Assembly (NCBI RefSeq): GCF_001423425.1
Contig: NZ_LMNX01000003.1
Location: 924,858 to 964,620 of the forward strand
DNA length: 39,763 nucleotides
Direction of reading: 5' to 3'
Source: Rhizobium sp. Leaf306
Lineage (GTDB): Bacteria > Pseudomonadota > Alphaproteobacteria > Rhizobiales > Rhizobiaceae
Shown here: in pieces, positions 7,406 through 15,501 of the stretch
How positions within the stretch are numbered: the stretch's first letter is position 1
How the letters are laid out: every line of letters starts with the position of its first letter
Made by a program: the position numbers and the translations under genes
The notes under the pieces: generated by a model
What the model saw: only the letters and a program-made list of their open reading frames with translations
The model's database searches: none
What the model was told of the DNA's origin: nothing

Positions 7406-8143
7406 GTGATTTCAACCGATCGCGATTTCCCGTTCTACAACGGCAAGCCCGTCGAAATTGATGGACCGGGCTGGCTCCTTGTCATTGTATCGTTGGCGAG
7501 CGCTCTGCTTGTGCTCACCCTCGTTCCCCTTCGCACCTTCCCCTACAATCTCATTCCGGCGCTGCTGTTCGTCGCAGTCCCCGTGTTGGCGCTTCGCAAG
7601 GTAGCCGGGCCACACTGGAACTGCCTGTTCCGTCCTGTCGGATTTCGATCCGTGGGGCTGATGGTGCTGTTCGGGGTTGCTACGCTGCTGGGATCCATGG
7701 CGATGGGCTTGGTCCTGCAACAGTTTTTCGAACTTTACTCCAATCCCGTCGCGGATGCGATCGCCGCGATGTCGGCAACCCAGGTGAGTGCCACGCTTCT
7801 CGTGACCGGCATCCAGTTGGTAGGGGAAGAGCTTTTCGGAATACTGCCTTTCCTCGCTGTTTTGTGGCTGTGCGTACAGCGTTTGCACCTGTCACGAAGG
7901 TTGGGGATCGTTATCGCCGTTGTCGTTTCGTCTCTGCTCTTCGGCGCGGCGCATCTGCCGACCTATGACTGGCACTTTGCACAGTCTCTCATCGGCATCG
8001 GTTTTGCCCGCCTGATACTCACGCTCGCCTATATCGTCACGAGAAATCTCTGGGTCTCCGCGGGCGCCCATATCATCAATGACTGGACTGGATTTGTCTT
8101 CATGTTGGAGTTCGGCCACGTGCCGATCAACGCAGTGGAGTGA
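7406..8143 (+). CDS. CPBP-family intramembrane protein (Rce1/Abi-like), variant motif 1
   Basis: The 245-aa protein starts at GTG 7406 with GAAGG close upstream. It has about seven hydrophobic segments and the CPBP/Abi pattern: a Glu-Glu pair in LVGEELFGILPF, then FGAAHLP (FxxxH motif) and AHIINDW (HxxxN motif) near the C-terminus. In the usual EExxxR motif the Arg is replaced here by a hydrophobic residue, so proteolytic activity is uncertain, although the metal/His ligands remain. It sits between two Sec-exported small proteins in the same direction, suggesting a linked envelope function. Family fairly sure; function unknown. Confidence 0.78.
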   Translation: MISTDRDFPFYNGKPVEIDGPGWLLVIVSLASALLVLTLVPLRTFPYNLIPALLFVAVPVLALRKVAGPHWNCLFRPVGFRSVGLMVLFGVATLLGSMAMGLVLQQFFELYSNPVADAIAAMSATQVSATLLVTGIQLVGEELFGILPFLAVLWLCVQRLHLSRRLGIVIAVVVSSLLFGAAHLPTYDWHFAQSLIGIGFARLILTLAYIVTRNLWVSAGAHIINDWTGFVFMLEFGHVPINAVE

Positions 8144-8219
8144 ACGTCGAAGGCCAGTGGTCGCTAAGAAATCCACCTCATGGCCTTCGTGCCGCAACGT
8201 TCGAACGAAAGGACTTGGA

Positions 8220-8759
8220 ATGCGTCTCGTAGCGAAATCTCTCATGGGCATGGTCCTGCTGTCGGCCCTCCCCGCGTCCGCAAACGACGTTCACCAGACG
8301 AAGTGCAAGGGCAACAGCGGAGCATGCATCCAGGAAGCCCAGCGCGTCTGCGGTGGTGAATACCACGTTCTTTTCAGTGAAAGCCACGCCGGAGGGCTCC
8401 TCGGCGACAGCGTTCCAGGACCGGTGACCTGGTACTCCATGAGCTACGAATGTCCGAACTCCCGTGGCGACAAGCCGGACTTCCCGTTCCGCGGCAACAC
8501 GTATTCACCGCCGCCGGAACGCGACATCGAAACGAAGTCGCGGCAGAGGGTCTCCATCGGAAGCATGGGTAAATTCTGCCAGGGAGAAGCATCAGCCACG
8601 TTCGGTCGGAGGCCTCAGGAAATCCTTACTCTCCCGGTGGAGCGCACGGGGGGCGGGTTCACTGTCTACGGCCAGTTCCCACCCGAGGGATCGCGGGTCA
8701 CCACGTTCGAGTGCCGCTTCGATTCGTCCGGTGCATTCAGGCGCGTTGTTCGCGATTAA
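8220..8759 (+). CDS. exported cysteine-containing protein, unknown function
   Basis: ATG 8220 is preceded by AAAGGACTT. The first 22 residues form a Sec signal peptide (MRLVAKSLMGMVLLSALPAS, then AND). The mature protein (about 157 aa) has an N-terminal cysteine group (CKGNSGACIQEAQRVCGG), a middle SYECPN segment, and a C-terminal half GKFCQGEASATFGRRPQE, then GGFTVYGQFPPEGSRVTTFECRF. This last part resembles the PliG/DNA breaking-rejoining-type beta domain. Several Cys pairs suggest periplasmic disulfides. It lies 76 bp downstream of the CPBP gene and is probably co-transcribed. No specific function can be assigned. Confidence 0.68.
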   Translation: MRLVAKSLMGMVLLSALPASANDVHQTKCKGNSGACIQEAQRVCGGEYHVLFSESHAGGLLGDSVPGPVTWYSMSYECPNSRGDKPDFPFRGNTYSPPPERDIETKSRQRVSIGSMGKFCQGEASATFGRRPQEILTLPVERTGGGFTVYGQFPPEGSRVTTFECRFDSSGAFRRVVRD

Positions 8760-8885
8760 CGGCATATAGCCGCAAATTACGAACCCATTATAATCGCATT
8801 CCCGACCTGACTGATCGCCTGAGCTCTCAAATTAGAAACTAATGTCTTGAGTGGGCGGTCAGCATTCTCCATTCGGTCTCTATTC

Positions 8886-9260
8886 ATGACAATTCACCTG
8901 TACTGGTGTAACGGGGAAGAAGATGGCAGCAATGGGAGGGCAGCCTGCGGCGTTCTAAAGTCATCGCGGCTGCTCATCCCCGGCATCCTGGGCGCGGGTG
9001 TTACAGTCTTGGGAATGCTGTGGATCACTTGGGCCTTGGTCCGAAGCGACGAGCAGACAATGCTCGACACGGTCGCCGAACGATCCTTGTTCGTGCCACT
9101 CGCTCTGCGGCGGAAGCGGACGCTGCAATTGCCATGCTGACCAACAGTGAGGGTGAGCCCTGCTCCAGTGCTGATATCGCGCTCATGCAGCGGGAAGTCT
9201 CGATACGCTGACAATCGAAGAGATAGGACTGATGGCCGCTTTTAAAAGCACCATACGAAA
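8886..9260 (+). pseudogene. relic of a CSS-motif c-di-GMP phosphodiesterase (N-terminal domain only)
   Basis: A frame from ATG 8886 encodes a transmembrane segment (LLIPGILGAGVTVLGMLWIT) and then RSDEQTMLDTVAERSLF. A frame change near 9093 continues as SAAEADAAIAMLTNSEG followed by EPCSSADIALMQREVS. A further shift gives a DTLTIEEIG-like tail. PCSxxxIxLM followed by SRYxxxIEEIG is the periplasmic CSS-motif domain of EAL phosphodiesterases (PdeC/YjcC type). The second transmembrane segment and the whole EAL domain are missing, so this is a decayed 5' fragment with at least two frameshifts. Confidence 0.6.
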
Positions 9261-9342
9261 GCGTGAGCAATCATCATACTAATAGCATTCGTCCGTTGCG
9301 GCCAATGACGATGGATTTTCGAGTTGAGCGGCGGAGCGAAAT

Positions 9343-10521
9343 TCAGACGCGAATAGAAATTGATGGAAGCTCAATAATTTCTGTCACACCCAACAGCCCC
9401 ATATTCCTGTGCAATTCATCCGCAAGGATGCTTGCGGCTTTCGCGACACCGTTCTTTGAACCTACTGCTGCGGCGTAAAGGAATGGCCTCCCTACGAATA
9501 CGAATTTCGCACCAATCGCGAGGGCTTTTGCGATATCTGTCCCCCGACGAATGCCACCATCGATCATGACAACCGTTTCTGATCCTACTCTATCCACTAT
9601 CGCAGGCAGAGCTTTCATAGGTGCTATCGCGCCATCAAGCTGCCTGCCGCCATGGTTGGAAACTATGATGCCATCCGCCCCACGCTCTGCGGCAATGGCT
9701 GCATCTTCGGGATGAAGTATCCCCTTCACGACCAAGTTCCCGGTCCATCTTTGTCTGATCCGGCTGAAGTGGTCCCAACTCAGATGATCCTTTTTGCCGA
9801 AGTCGCGCATGACGTTCGACGCAATAATCGGCGCACCGCGCGTCGCATACGAGTTCTCAAAATGGGGAATGCCGTAATTGAGTATCGTACGTGCGAAAGT
9901 TCCAATCGTCCATGCCGGATGGGTCATTCCCTGCCAGGCAAGACGGAGGCTTGGCCGAAGAGGCGTCGAGAAGCCAGCGCGGATGTTATTTTCCCGGTTG
10001 GCCAGCACGGCGGTATCCACCGTCAGAACTAGAGTTTTGTAGCCTGCCGAAGCCACTCGATCTATCAATCCATCGATCCGGTCCGGCTCTCCCGGTAGAT
10101 AGGCCTGAAACCATGATCGAGGTGCAGCTTCGATGATCTCCTCCAACCGTATCAGTGATGAGCCGCTCATGATCATGGCAATCCCGGCATCCTGCGCAGC
10201 TTGGGCAAGAACAAGATCGCCGCGGTACGCTATTAGGGCGCTTATACCCATCGGCGCTATCCCAAACGGAGCGCTCCATTCCTCGCCGAACAAGATTGTC
10301 TTTGTGGTTCTGGTCGACACGTTTCTTAGAACCCGTGGCGTGAGGCTTATCTCCCTGAACGCCGCTTCATTCATGCGCAGCGAGGCATTCGTCTCGCTTG
10401 CCCCGGCGATGTATCCAAAAAGCGGCGCGGGCAAATGACGTTTCGCCAGAAGCTCGAAATCATCAAGAGACAGGACATCGCGCAGGCGGTGCCCAGCCGA
10501 AGCAGAAAGAGCGGAAACCAT
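9343..10521 (-). CDS. FMN-dependent alpha-hydroxyacid oxidase/dehydrogenase (LldD-like)
   Basis: This 392-aa flavoprotein oxidises a 2-hydroxyacid to the 2-oxoacid. The TIM-barrel signature is intact: PLFGYIAGASETNASLRMNE, FGIAPMGISAL, WFQAYLPG, the FMN Lys in LVVKGI (about 266), the catalytic His and substrate Arg in SNHGGRQLDG (His290, Arg293), and the phosphate-binding VMIDGGIRRGTDIAKALA and FVGRPFLYA. The start at ATG 10521 is preferred (GAAGG nine bases upstream) over a TTG at 10530. It lies downstream of and in line with the TctABC genes but beyond their terminator. L-lactate itself is possible, but the neighbours point to another hydroxy acid. Confidence 0.9.
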   Translation of the reverse strand: MVSALSASAGHRLRDVLSLDDFELLAKRHLPAPLFGYIAGASETNASLRMNEAAFREISLTPRVLRNVSTRTTKTILFGEEWSAPFGIAPMGISALIAYRGDLVLAQAAQDAGIAMIMSGSSLIRLEEIIEAAPRSWFQAYLPGEPDRIDGLIDRVASAGYKTLVLTVDTAVLANRENNIRAGFSTPLRPSLRLAWQGMTHPAWTIGTFARTILNYGIPHFENSYATRGAPIIASNVMRDFGKKDHLSWDHFSRIRQRWTGNLVVKGILHPEDAAIAAERGADGIIVSNHGGRQLDGAIAPMKALPAIVDRVGSETVVMIDGGIRRGTDIAKALAIGAKFVFVGRPFLYAAAVGSKNGVAKAASILADELHRNMGLLGVTEIIELPSISIRV

Positions 10522-10580
10522 AATTTTCAACCTTCACCGATGACCACATCGGCGGCGTTTCGATTTGAGTTTAAGACAAT

Positions 10581-10607
10581 GAAAAAGGGCGCCCCTAAAG
10601 GCGCCCT
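10581..10607 (-). terminator. Rho-independent terminator of the tct operon
   Basis: Immediately after the tctA stop on the minus strand, GGGCGCC (10600-10606 reversed), loop TTTAGG and GGCGCCC form a perfect 7-bp GC-rich stem followed by TTTTTC. This is a textbook intrinsic terminator for leftward transcription. Confidence 0.85.
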
Positions 10608-10612
10608 CTTCT

Positions 10613-12121
10613 CTAATCTTCGCTCGCCTCGAAAGCGGCTTTTCTGTTCTTGCGAATGGTGGGCAGGATCAGCGTCAGCAGCATCAGAGCTGTGATGACA
10701 AGGAGAACGGCACTGATCGGTCGCTCGAAGAAAACCAACCAGTCACCCTGAGACAAGAGCATCGCGCGGCGCAGGTTTGTTTCCAGAAGCGGGCCCAGAA
10801 CGAAGCCGAGAAGCAGAGGACCCGGCTCGCATTTTGCCTTCCGCAGGACGTATCCAAGGATACCGAAGAGGATGACCAGTGCCACGTCGAAGCCACGATT
10901 GCTGACGCTGTAAACACCCACGCAGCAGAAAAGCAAAATAGCCGGATACATCAGGCGGTAAGGGATCTGCAGCAGCTTCACCCACAGTCCAATCAGCGGC
11001 AGATTGATGACGAGCAACATGGCGTTGCCGAGCCACATCGATGCGACCAGACCCCAGAACAGTTCCGGCTGGTTCTGGATGACCGATGGGCCGGGGGTGA
11101 TGCCGTGGATGGTCATCGCGCCCAGCATCATGGCCATGATCGAATTCGAAGGGATACCCAGCGTCAGAAGCGGAATGAACGATGCCTGGGCACCGGCATT
11201 GTTCGCAGCCTCGGGTCCGGCAACACCTGCAATCGCGCCGTGACCGAATTTCTCCGGCGTCTTCGAAATGCGCTTTTCGACGGAATAGGCGCTGAAGGCG
11301 CTTAACGTGGCGCCGCCGCCCGGGAGAACGCCGAGGATGGTTCCAACGCCGGTGCCGCGCAGAACTGCTGCCCAGCTGTCCTTGAATTCCTCCCGCGTCG
11401 GCCACAGCCGACCGATCTTGCTTTGCAGAACGCCGCGGATTTCCTTGGATTCAAGATTGGTGGCAATCTCCGCGATCCCAAACAGACCAACGGCGATCAC
11501 GACGAAATCGATACCATCATAAAGGTCGGTCGAGCCGAAGGTCATGCGGGCCGAACCGCTGTTGACGTCGATGCCAACCATGCCGAGCACGAGACCGAGG
11601 CAAACCATGCCGATGGCTTTCACGACAGAACCGTGGGCGAGAATGGTGGCAGCGAGCAGCCCGAAGATACACAGCGCGACATATTCGGCTGGTCCAAAGG
11701 ACAGTGCGAAGGCAGACAGCGTCGGTCCGGCAACGGCCAGAGCGATCGTTGCAACCGTGCCCGCGAAGAAGGAGCCGAGCGCTGCAATGGCCAAGGCGGC
11801 GCCCGCCCTGCCCTTTCGTGCCATTTGGTACCCGTCGATCGCGGTTACCACCGCCGAGGCTTCACCGGGAAGATTGACCAGAATGGCCGTCGTCGAGCCA
11901 CCATATTGCGCGCCGTAGAAAATGCCGGCCAGCATGATCAACGCCCCGAGAGGCGGTAGGAAGAAGGTGACGGGGAGAAGAATTGCCACGGTTGCAGTCG
12001 GGCCGATACCCGGCAAAACGCCGATCAGGGTTCCCAGAAGCGCGCCGATGAAACAAAACATCAGATTGGTAGGTGTCAGGGCCTCGGAGAATCCGAGCAT
12101 AAGGACGTCGAGAAAAGCCAT
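10613..12121 (-). CDS. tctA: TTT transporter large membrane subunit TctA
   Basis: The 502-aa protein with about 12 transmembrane segments is the large permease of a tripartite tricarboxylate transporter. The N-terminal GALLGTLIGVLPGIGPTATV and the internal repeat GTGVGTILGVLPGGGATLSA are the two diagnostic TctA motifs; YGGSTTAILVNLPGE and EAANNAGAQASFIPLLTLGIP are also conserved. Length matches the family. The order tctC-tctB-tctA is read leftward, with a 31-bp gap to tctB. The terminator lies directly behind the stop. It imports a carboxylate with the TctC binding protein, using an ion gradient. Confidence 0.95.
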   Translation of the reverse strand: MAFLDVLMLGFSEALTPTNLMFCFIGALLGTLIGVLPGIGPTATVAILLPVTFFLPPLGALIMLAGIFYGAQYGGSTTAILVNLPGEASAVVTAIDGYQMARKGRAGAALAIAALGSFFAGTVATIALAVAGPTLSAFALSFGPAEYVALCIFGLLAATILAHGSVVKAIGMVCLGLVLGMVGIDVNSGSARMTFGSTDLYDGIDFVVIAVGLFGIAEIATNLESKEIRGVLQSKIGRLWPTREEFKDSWAAVLRGTGVGTILGVLPGGGATLSAFSAYSVEKRISKTPEKFGHGAIAGVAGPEAANNAGAQASFIPLLTLGIPSNSIMAMMLGAMTIHGITPGPSVIQNQPELFWGLVASMWLGNAMLLVINLPLIGLWVKLLQIPYRLMYPAILLFCCVGVYSVSNRGFDVALVILFGILGYVLRKAKCEPGPLLLGFVLGPLLETNLRRAMLLSQGDWLVFFERPISAVLLVITALMLLTLILPTIRKNRKAAFEASED

Positions 12122-12152
12122 CGAAATAATCCGATCAAATCAGGAAAGGTCG

Positions 12153-12614
12153 TCAGAAGGGCCAGATCGGCATCTGGACGCCAAGTCCGTAAACGAAGAG
12201 AAGCGCGCCGAGCGTCGTCAGAACTGCGGTCGAGATGAAAATCTCCTTCCAGCGCGATTCCGGATCGGCAAGGCTTCCCACAACCAGAAGCCAGATGGTT
12301 GCAGCGACAAAGCCGAAGCGTTCGGCTGCAAACGCAAATCCTGCGATGGCGGCGACCAGAATAAGCAGCGGCTTGGGGTTAACCGCATCCAGTGCCTCAT
12401 GTGGCTTGGACAGTGCCTTGATGAGGACGATCACGCCGATGAGCGCAATGATGGCGCAGAGGGACTTCGGAAGGAAACCGGGGCCCATCATTGCCGGAGT
12501 GCCGTATGTCAGGTCGCGCCCGGCCCAAAGGCCAAGCGCTCCCAGAAATATCAGTACGCCACCCGCAAGAATATCGGGAAAGTCCCGACCGTTTGCTGCA
12601 GGCTTTATGCTCAT
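12153..12614 (-). CDS. tctB: TTT transporter small membrane subunit TctB
   Basis: The 153-aa protein starts at ATG 12614, overlapping the tctC stop as ATGA. This start is preferred over a longer frame to 12686 that would run inside tctC. Four hydrophobic segments (DILAGGVLIFLGALGLWAGR, GPGFLPKSLCAIIALIGVIV, PLLILVAAIAGFAFAAERFG and a C-terminal pair around AVLTTLGALLFVYGL) match the TctB layout, including the MGPGFLPK motif. Translational coupling with tctC fits equal production of subunits. Confidence 0.92.
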   Translation of the reverse strand: MSIKPAANGRDFPDILAGGVLIFLGALGLWAGRDLTYGTPAMMGPGFLPKSLCAIIALIGVIVLIKALSKPHEALDAVNPKPLLILVAAIAGFAFAAERFGFVAATIWLLVVGSLADPESRWKEIFISTAVLTTLGALLFVYGLGVQMPIWPF

Positions 12615-13570
12615 TGCTGCACCCAAGGTGTTGTGTCCCAGATCTTCTGGAAGCGAGCGAGACGCGTTGGCATTTCCTTTTCCCAATCAGGACCGCTGAG
12701 ATAGGCAAGTGGCAGCGCCATCTGCTTGGCTTGCTTCTGGAACTCAGGGTTATCCAGAGTTGCCTTGACGGCGGCAGCAAAACGGTCGGCGATTTCAGCC
12801 GGCACTTCGCGGGGAGCAGCGATGCCGCGCTCGGATGTCATCTCGACATTGAATCCGGATTCGATGGCTGTCGGGACGTCCGGAAGCTGAGGCGAGCGTT
12901 CCTTGCCGAAAGTATTGATCATCCGCAGGCCGGACGTATCGTTGCCGCCGAACTCGCTGACGTTGAGACCGCCACCGGTCACCTGTGCGCCAAGGATCGC
13001 GGTGCGGGTTTCGCCGGCACCGTTGAACGGAATATGCGTCATCTTAGTGCCCGTTTCGGCCCCGAGAATGATGATGGCGAGGTGATCATCCGTGCCGATG
13101 CCGGATGAGCCGAACGAAACCGCACCGGGCTTTGCCTTCGCTGCTTCGATGAATTGCGCGATAGTTTTGATTTCTGACGCCGCAGGAACGACGATAGCCG
13201 CAGGGTCGTCTACGATACGGGCAATCGGCTTGATGGTCTTTGGATCATAGCCGAGCTTTCTCTGCACCTGCATGGACAGGAAACCGGGCGTGTTGATGTA
13301 GGAGAAGGTGTAGCCATCCGGCTTGGCCTTTGCCAACGCCGTATACGCGATTTCGCCCGATGCGCCGGGGCGGTTTTCGATGACAATATCTGCGCCGAGT
13401 TCTTTTTCAAGATAGGGCTGCATGGCACGCGCCATGACATCCGTGCTGCCGCCCGGCGCAAAGGCAACGATCATCTGAATGGGTCGATCCTTCGGCCATT
13501 CGGCATGGGCCGAGCCAATCGTTGCAAGCAAAGTGCCGGCTGCCAATATCGCCGTTCTCATCATATTCAT
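12611..13570 (-). CDS. tctC: TTT periplasmic binding protein TctC (Bug family)
   Basis: The 319-aa protein starts at ATG 13570 with GGAGGAG eight bases upstream. The signal peptide is MNMMRTAILAAGTLLATIGS, then AHAE. The mature Bug fold is clear: PIQMIVAFAPGGSTDVMAR (substrate carboxylate loop), IENRPGASGEIAYTALAKAKPDGYT, VSFGSSGIGTDDHLA and MTHIPFNGAGETRTAILG. Bug proteins bind carboxylates through the two loops; the exact ligand cannot be read. Given the neighbouring hydroxyacid enzymes, a hydroxy-di- or tricarboxylate is plausible. Confidence 0.94.
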   Translation of the reverse strand: MNMMRTAILAAGTLLATIGSAHAEWPKDRPIQMIVAFAPGGSTDVMARAMQPYLEKELGADIVIENRPGASGEIAYTALAKAKPDGYTFSYINTPGFLSMQVQRKLGYDPKTIKPIARIVDDPAAIVVPAASEIKTIAQFIEAAKAKPGAVSFGSSGIGTDDHLAIIILGAETGTKMTHIPFNGAGETRTAILGAQVTGGGLNVSEFGGNDTSGLRMINTFGKERSPQLPDVPTAIESGFNVEMTSERGIAAPREVPAEIADRFAAAVKATLDNPEFQKQAKQMALPLAYLSGPDWEKEMPTRLARFQKIWDTTPWVQQ

Positions 13571-13621
13571 CAATATGCTCCTCCCAAGGAACGCTATGCG
13601 GGCCCGGCACCCGCTCTGGAA

Positions 13622-14317
13622 CTAGCCGGGGTGTCCTCCAAGCGCAGCGCTGAGCTTGCGCGCGGCAACGCGGAGAATTTCGAGATTTTTTGACACGGCC
13701 TCGTCGTTGAAACGCGATGGCGGGCCGGTCAAAGCCAATGAGCCGAAGAGGGCTTGTCCGTCGCGGTAGACGGGAACGGCGACGCTCGCGACCTGTGGGT
13801 CACGCTCACCGATGGTGACATGAAACCCCTTGGCGCGAATATCGTCGTAAAGCTTTCCGGCGGATCCGGTGAACGCCAGAATGACACGCCCAGGCGCGCC
13901 ACGATCGAGCGGCATGGAATCGCCAACACGCGCCGAGTGGCGGATCGATTGTGTGGAATCGTGCCGATGAAGGCAGACGCGGACATCTCCCTCTTTCACG
14001 TAGACCGCAGCGCTCTCGCCGCTCTCATCGCTGATCTGGGCAAGCAAAGGCTCAACGATGGCAGCTGATTTGAATGTAGATTGATAAAGCCCGCCGAGAC
14101 GCACGAGCTTCGGGCCTAGCCGCCAGCTAGCATCATCATTGCGAACGAGCATGGAGGATTTCGCGAGCGAGCGCGCGATGCGCAGCACCGTGGATTTGTC
14201 GAGTTCCGTGCGACGCGCAAGCTCTCCGAGCGTCAACGAATAGTCGACATCGGTAAAAGCTTCCAGCATCGAGACAGCGCGTTCAACAGCTGCGACACCT
14301 GAAGAATTGCCTGGCAT
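13622..14317 (-). CDS. IclR-family transcriptional regulator
   Basis: The 231-aa protein has an N-terminal winged HTH (AVERAVSMLEAF, LTLGELARRTELDKSTVLRIARSLAKSSML) and a C-terminal IclR effector domain (ESAAVYVKEGDVRVCLHRHD, GDSMPLDRGAPGRVILAF, VASVAVPVYRDGQALFGSLALTG). It lies 50 bp upstream of tctC on the same strand and is divergent from the dehydrogenase gene at 14449. The palindrome in the gap (14344-14358) is its likely operator. It probably controls both the transporter and the dehydrogenase/aldolase pair in response to a substrate or intermediate. Confidence 0.92.
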   Translation of the reverse strand: MPGNSSGVAAVERAVSMLEAFTDVDYSLTLGELARRTELDKSTVLRIARSLAKSSMLVRNDDASWRLGPKLVRLGGLYQSTFKSAAIVEPLLAQISDESGESAAVYVKEGDVRVCLHRHDSTQSIRHSARVGDSMPLDRGAPGRVILAFTGSAGKLYDDIRAKGFHVTIGERDPQVASVAVPVYRDGQALFGSLALTGPPSRFNDEAVSKNLEILRVAARKLSAALGGHPG

Positions 14318-14343
14318 TGGTTCAAACCTCCCTCAAAAAGATA

Positions 14344-14378
14344 TTGTACTAAGTACAACACCTTTTCATCCAGTACAA
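14344..14378. promoter_or_regulatory. IclR operator: palindrome plus half-site
   Basis: TTGTACT-A-AGTACAA (14344-14358) is a perfect 15-bp palindrome, and the half-site AGTACAA recurs at 14372-14378. It lies in the 131-bp divergent gap between the IclR gene and the dehydrogenase gene. Position, symmetry and the repeated half-site fit an IclR binding site. Binding by this protein is inferred. Confidence 0.7.
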
Positions 14379-14448
14379 TAACCGATAATGAGGATTCGTC
14401 AACCGTCGCTTACCTGTCAGGCGACGCACCGGAGTTCGGGAGGGTTTA

Positions 14449-15471
14449 GTGAACAAAATCAATGCAGCGGAAGCTGCTGAAAACCTATCAACGGCGAATG
14501 CGAGGGGTCTCAAGGTTCTTGTGACTGGGGCGGAATTGGCGCCTGAAGCAACAGAACTTCTTAAACGACATGCAATCGAGATTGTTTATGCGGACGGCTA
14601 CAGCGGCTCGGAAAATCTCGCTGAGATCGCAAGAACAAACGCGGTCGATGCGATCCTCGTCAGACAAGGCCAGATAAACGATCAGGTCATCGCTTCCTCC
14701 TCCCGACTTCGCGTGATCGCAAAACACGGCAGTGGTGTGGACAATATCGATCTCAACGCCGCCACTTCCCACAGCATCCCGGTTCTGCGCGCCCTCGCAG
14801 CGAACGCCCAGTCGGTCGCTGAACTTGCGATCACCCTGTCCGTGACGCTGATGAAAGACATCGGCAGCCTGAGCGACAACGTGAAGGGCGGCGCCTGGCC
14901 GAAGACGAAATATGTCGGACGCGACCTCGCGGGCGCCTGCTTCGGCATTATCGGATTTGGCGAGATCGGGCGCAGGACGGCTAAGCTTGCGCAGGGCCTC
15001 GGTATGGAAACCATCGCATACGACCCGTTTGCGGAGGATGCAGATGGCACGCGCGTGAGCCGCGACCTGTCGGAGGTCCTCGCGCAGAGCGATATCGTCA
15101 GCCTGCATTGCCCGCTGACACCGCAGACCCATCACCTTATCAACGCCGACCGGCTGAAGGCGATGAAATCCACGGCCTTCATCGTCAACACGTCTCGTGG
15201 CGCCGTCATCGATGAGGCTGCTCTTCTGGATGCATTGAAGGACGGCAGCATCGCAGGTGCCGCACTCGACAGCTTCGAGCAGGAACCACCCGCGACCGAT
15301 CACCCGTTCTGGGTTCTGCCAAATCTGATCGCAACGCCTCACGTGGGCGGGGCAAGTCGATCAGCGCTGAAGAACATGGCCGTACAGAGTGCGCAGCACA
15401 TCGTCGATGTCCTCACCGGCGCGCCCTTTGATCGTCGGGCACTCGCCAACCAGAACCTCGCTCAGAACTAA
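14449..15471 (+). CDS. D-2-hydroxyacid dehydrogenase (SerA/GyaR-like)
   Basis: The 340-aa NAD(P)-dependent oxidoreductase interconverts a 2-hydroxyacid and 2-oxoacid. The GTG start at 14449 follows GGGAGGG. The catalytic domain has KHGSGVDNIDL; the Rossmann motif is GIIGFGEIGRR (G169-x-G171-x2-G174) with YDPF further on. The catalytic triad is visible: Arg250 in NTSRGAVID, Glu279 in DSFEQEPP and His298 in TPHVGG. It is divergent from iclR and followed 30 bp later by the RraA-like gene. The enzyme's substrate is unknown; it may handle the opposite stereoisomer from the FMN oxidase. Confidence 0.93.
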   Translation: MNKINAAEAAENLSTANARGLKVLVTGAELAPEATELLKRHAIEIVYADGYSGSENLAEIARTNAVDAILVRQGQINDQVIASSSRLRVIAKHGSGVDNIDLNAATSHSIPVLRALAANAQSVAELAITLSVTLMKDIGSLSDNVKGGAWPKTKYVGRDLAGACFGIIGFGEIGRRTAKLAQGLGMETIAYDPFAEDADGTRVSRDLSEVLAQSDIVSLHCPLTPQTHHLINADRLKAMKSTAFIVNTSRGAVIDEAALLDALKDGSIAGAALDSFEQEPPATDHPFWVLPNLIATPHVGGASRSALKNMAVQSAQHIVDVLTGAPFDRRALANQNLAQN

Positions 15472-15501
15472 ACCACCAAATTTGAAAACAGAGGAATCGA
15501 A

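Noticed and set aside
14488..15342. 284-codon minus-strand frame opposite the D-2-hydroxyacid dehydrogenase
   Set aside because: Antisense of a gene with complete NAD-binding and catalytic motifs.
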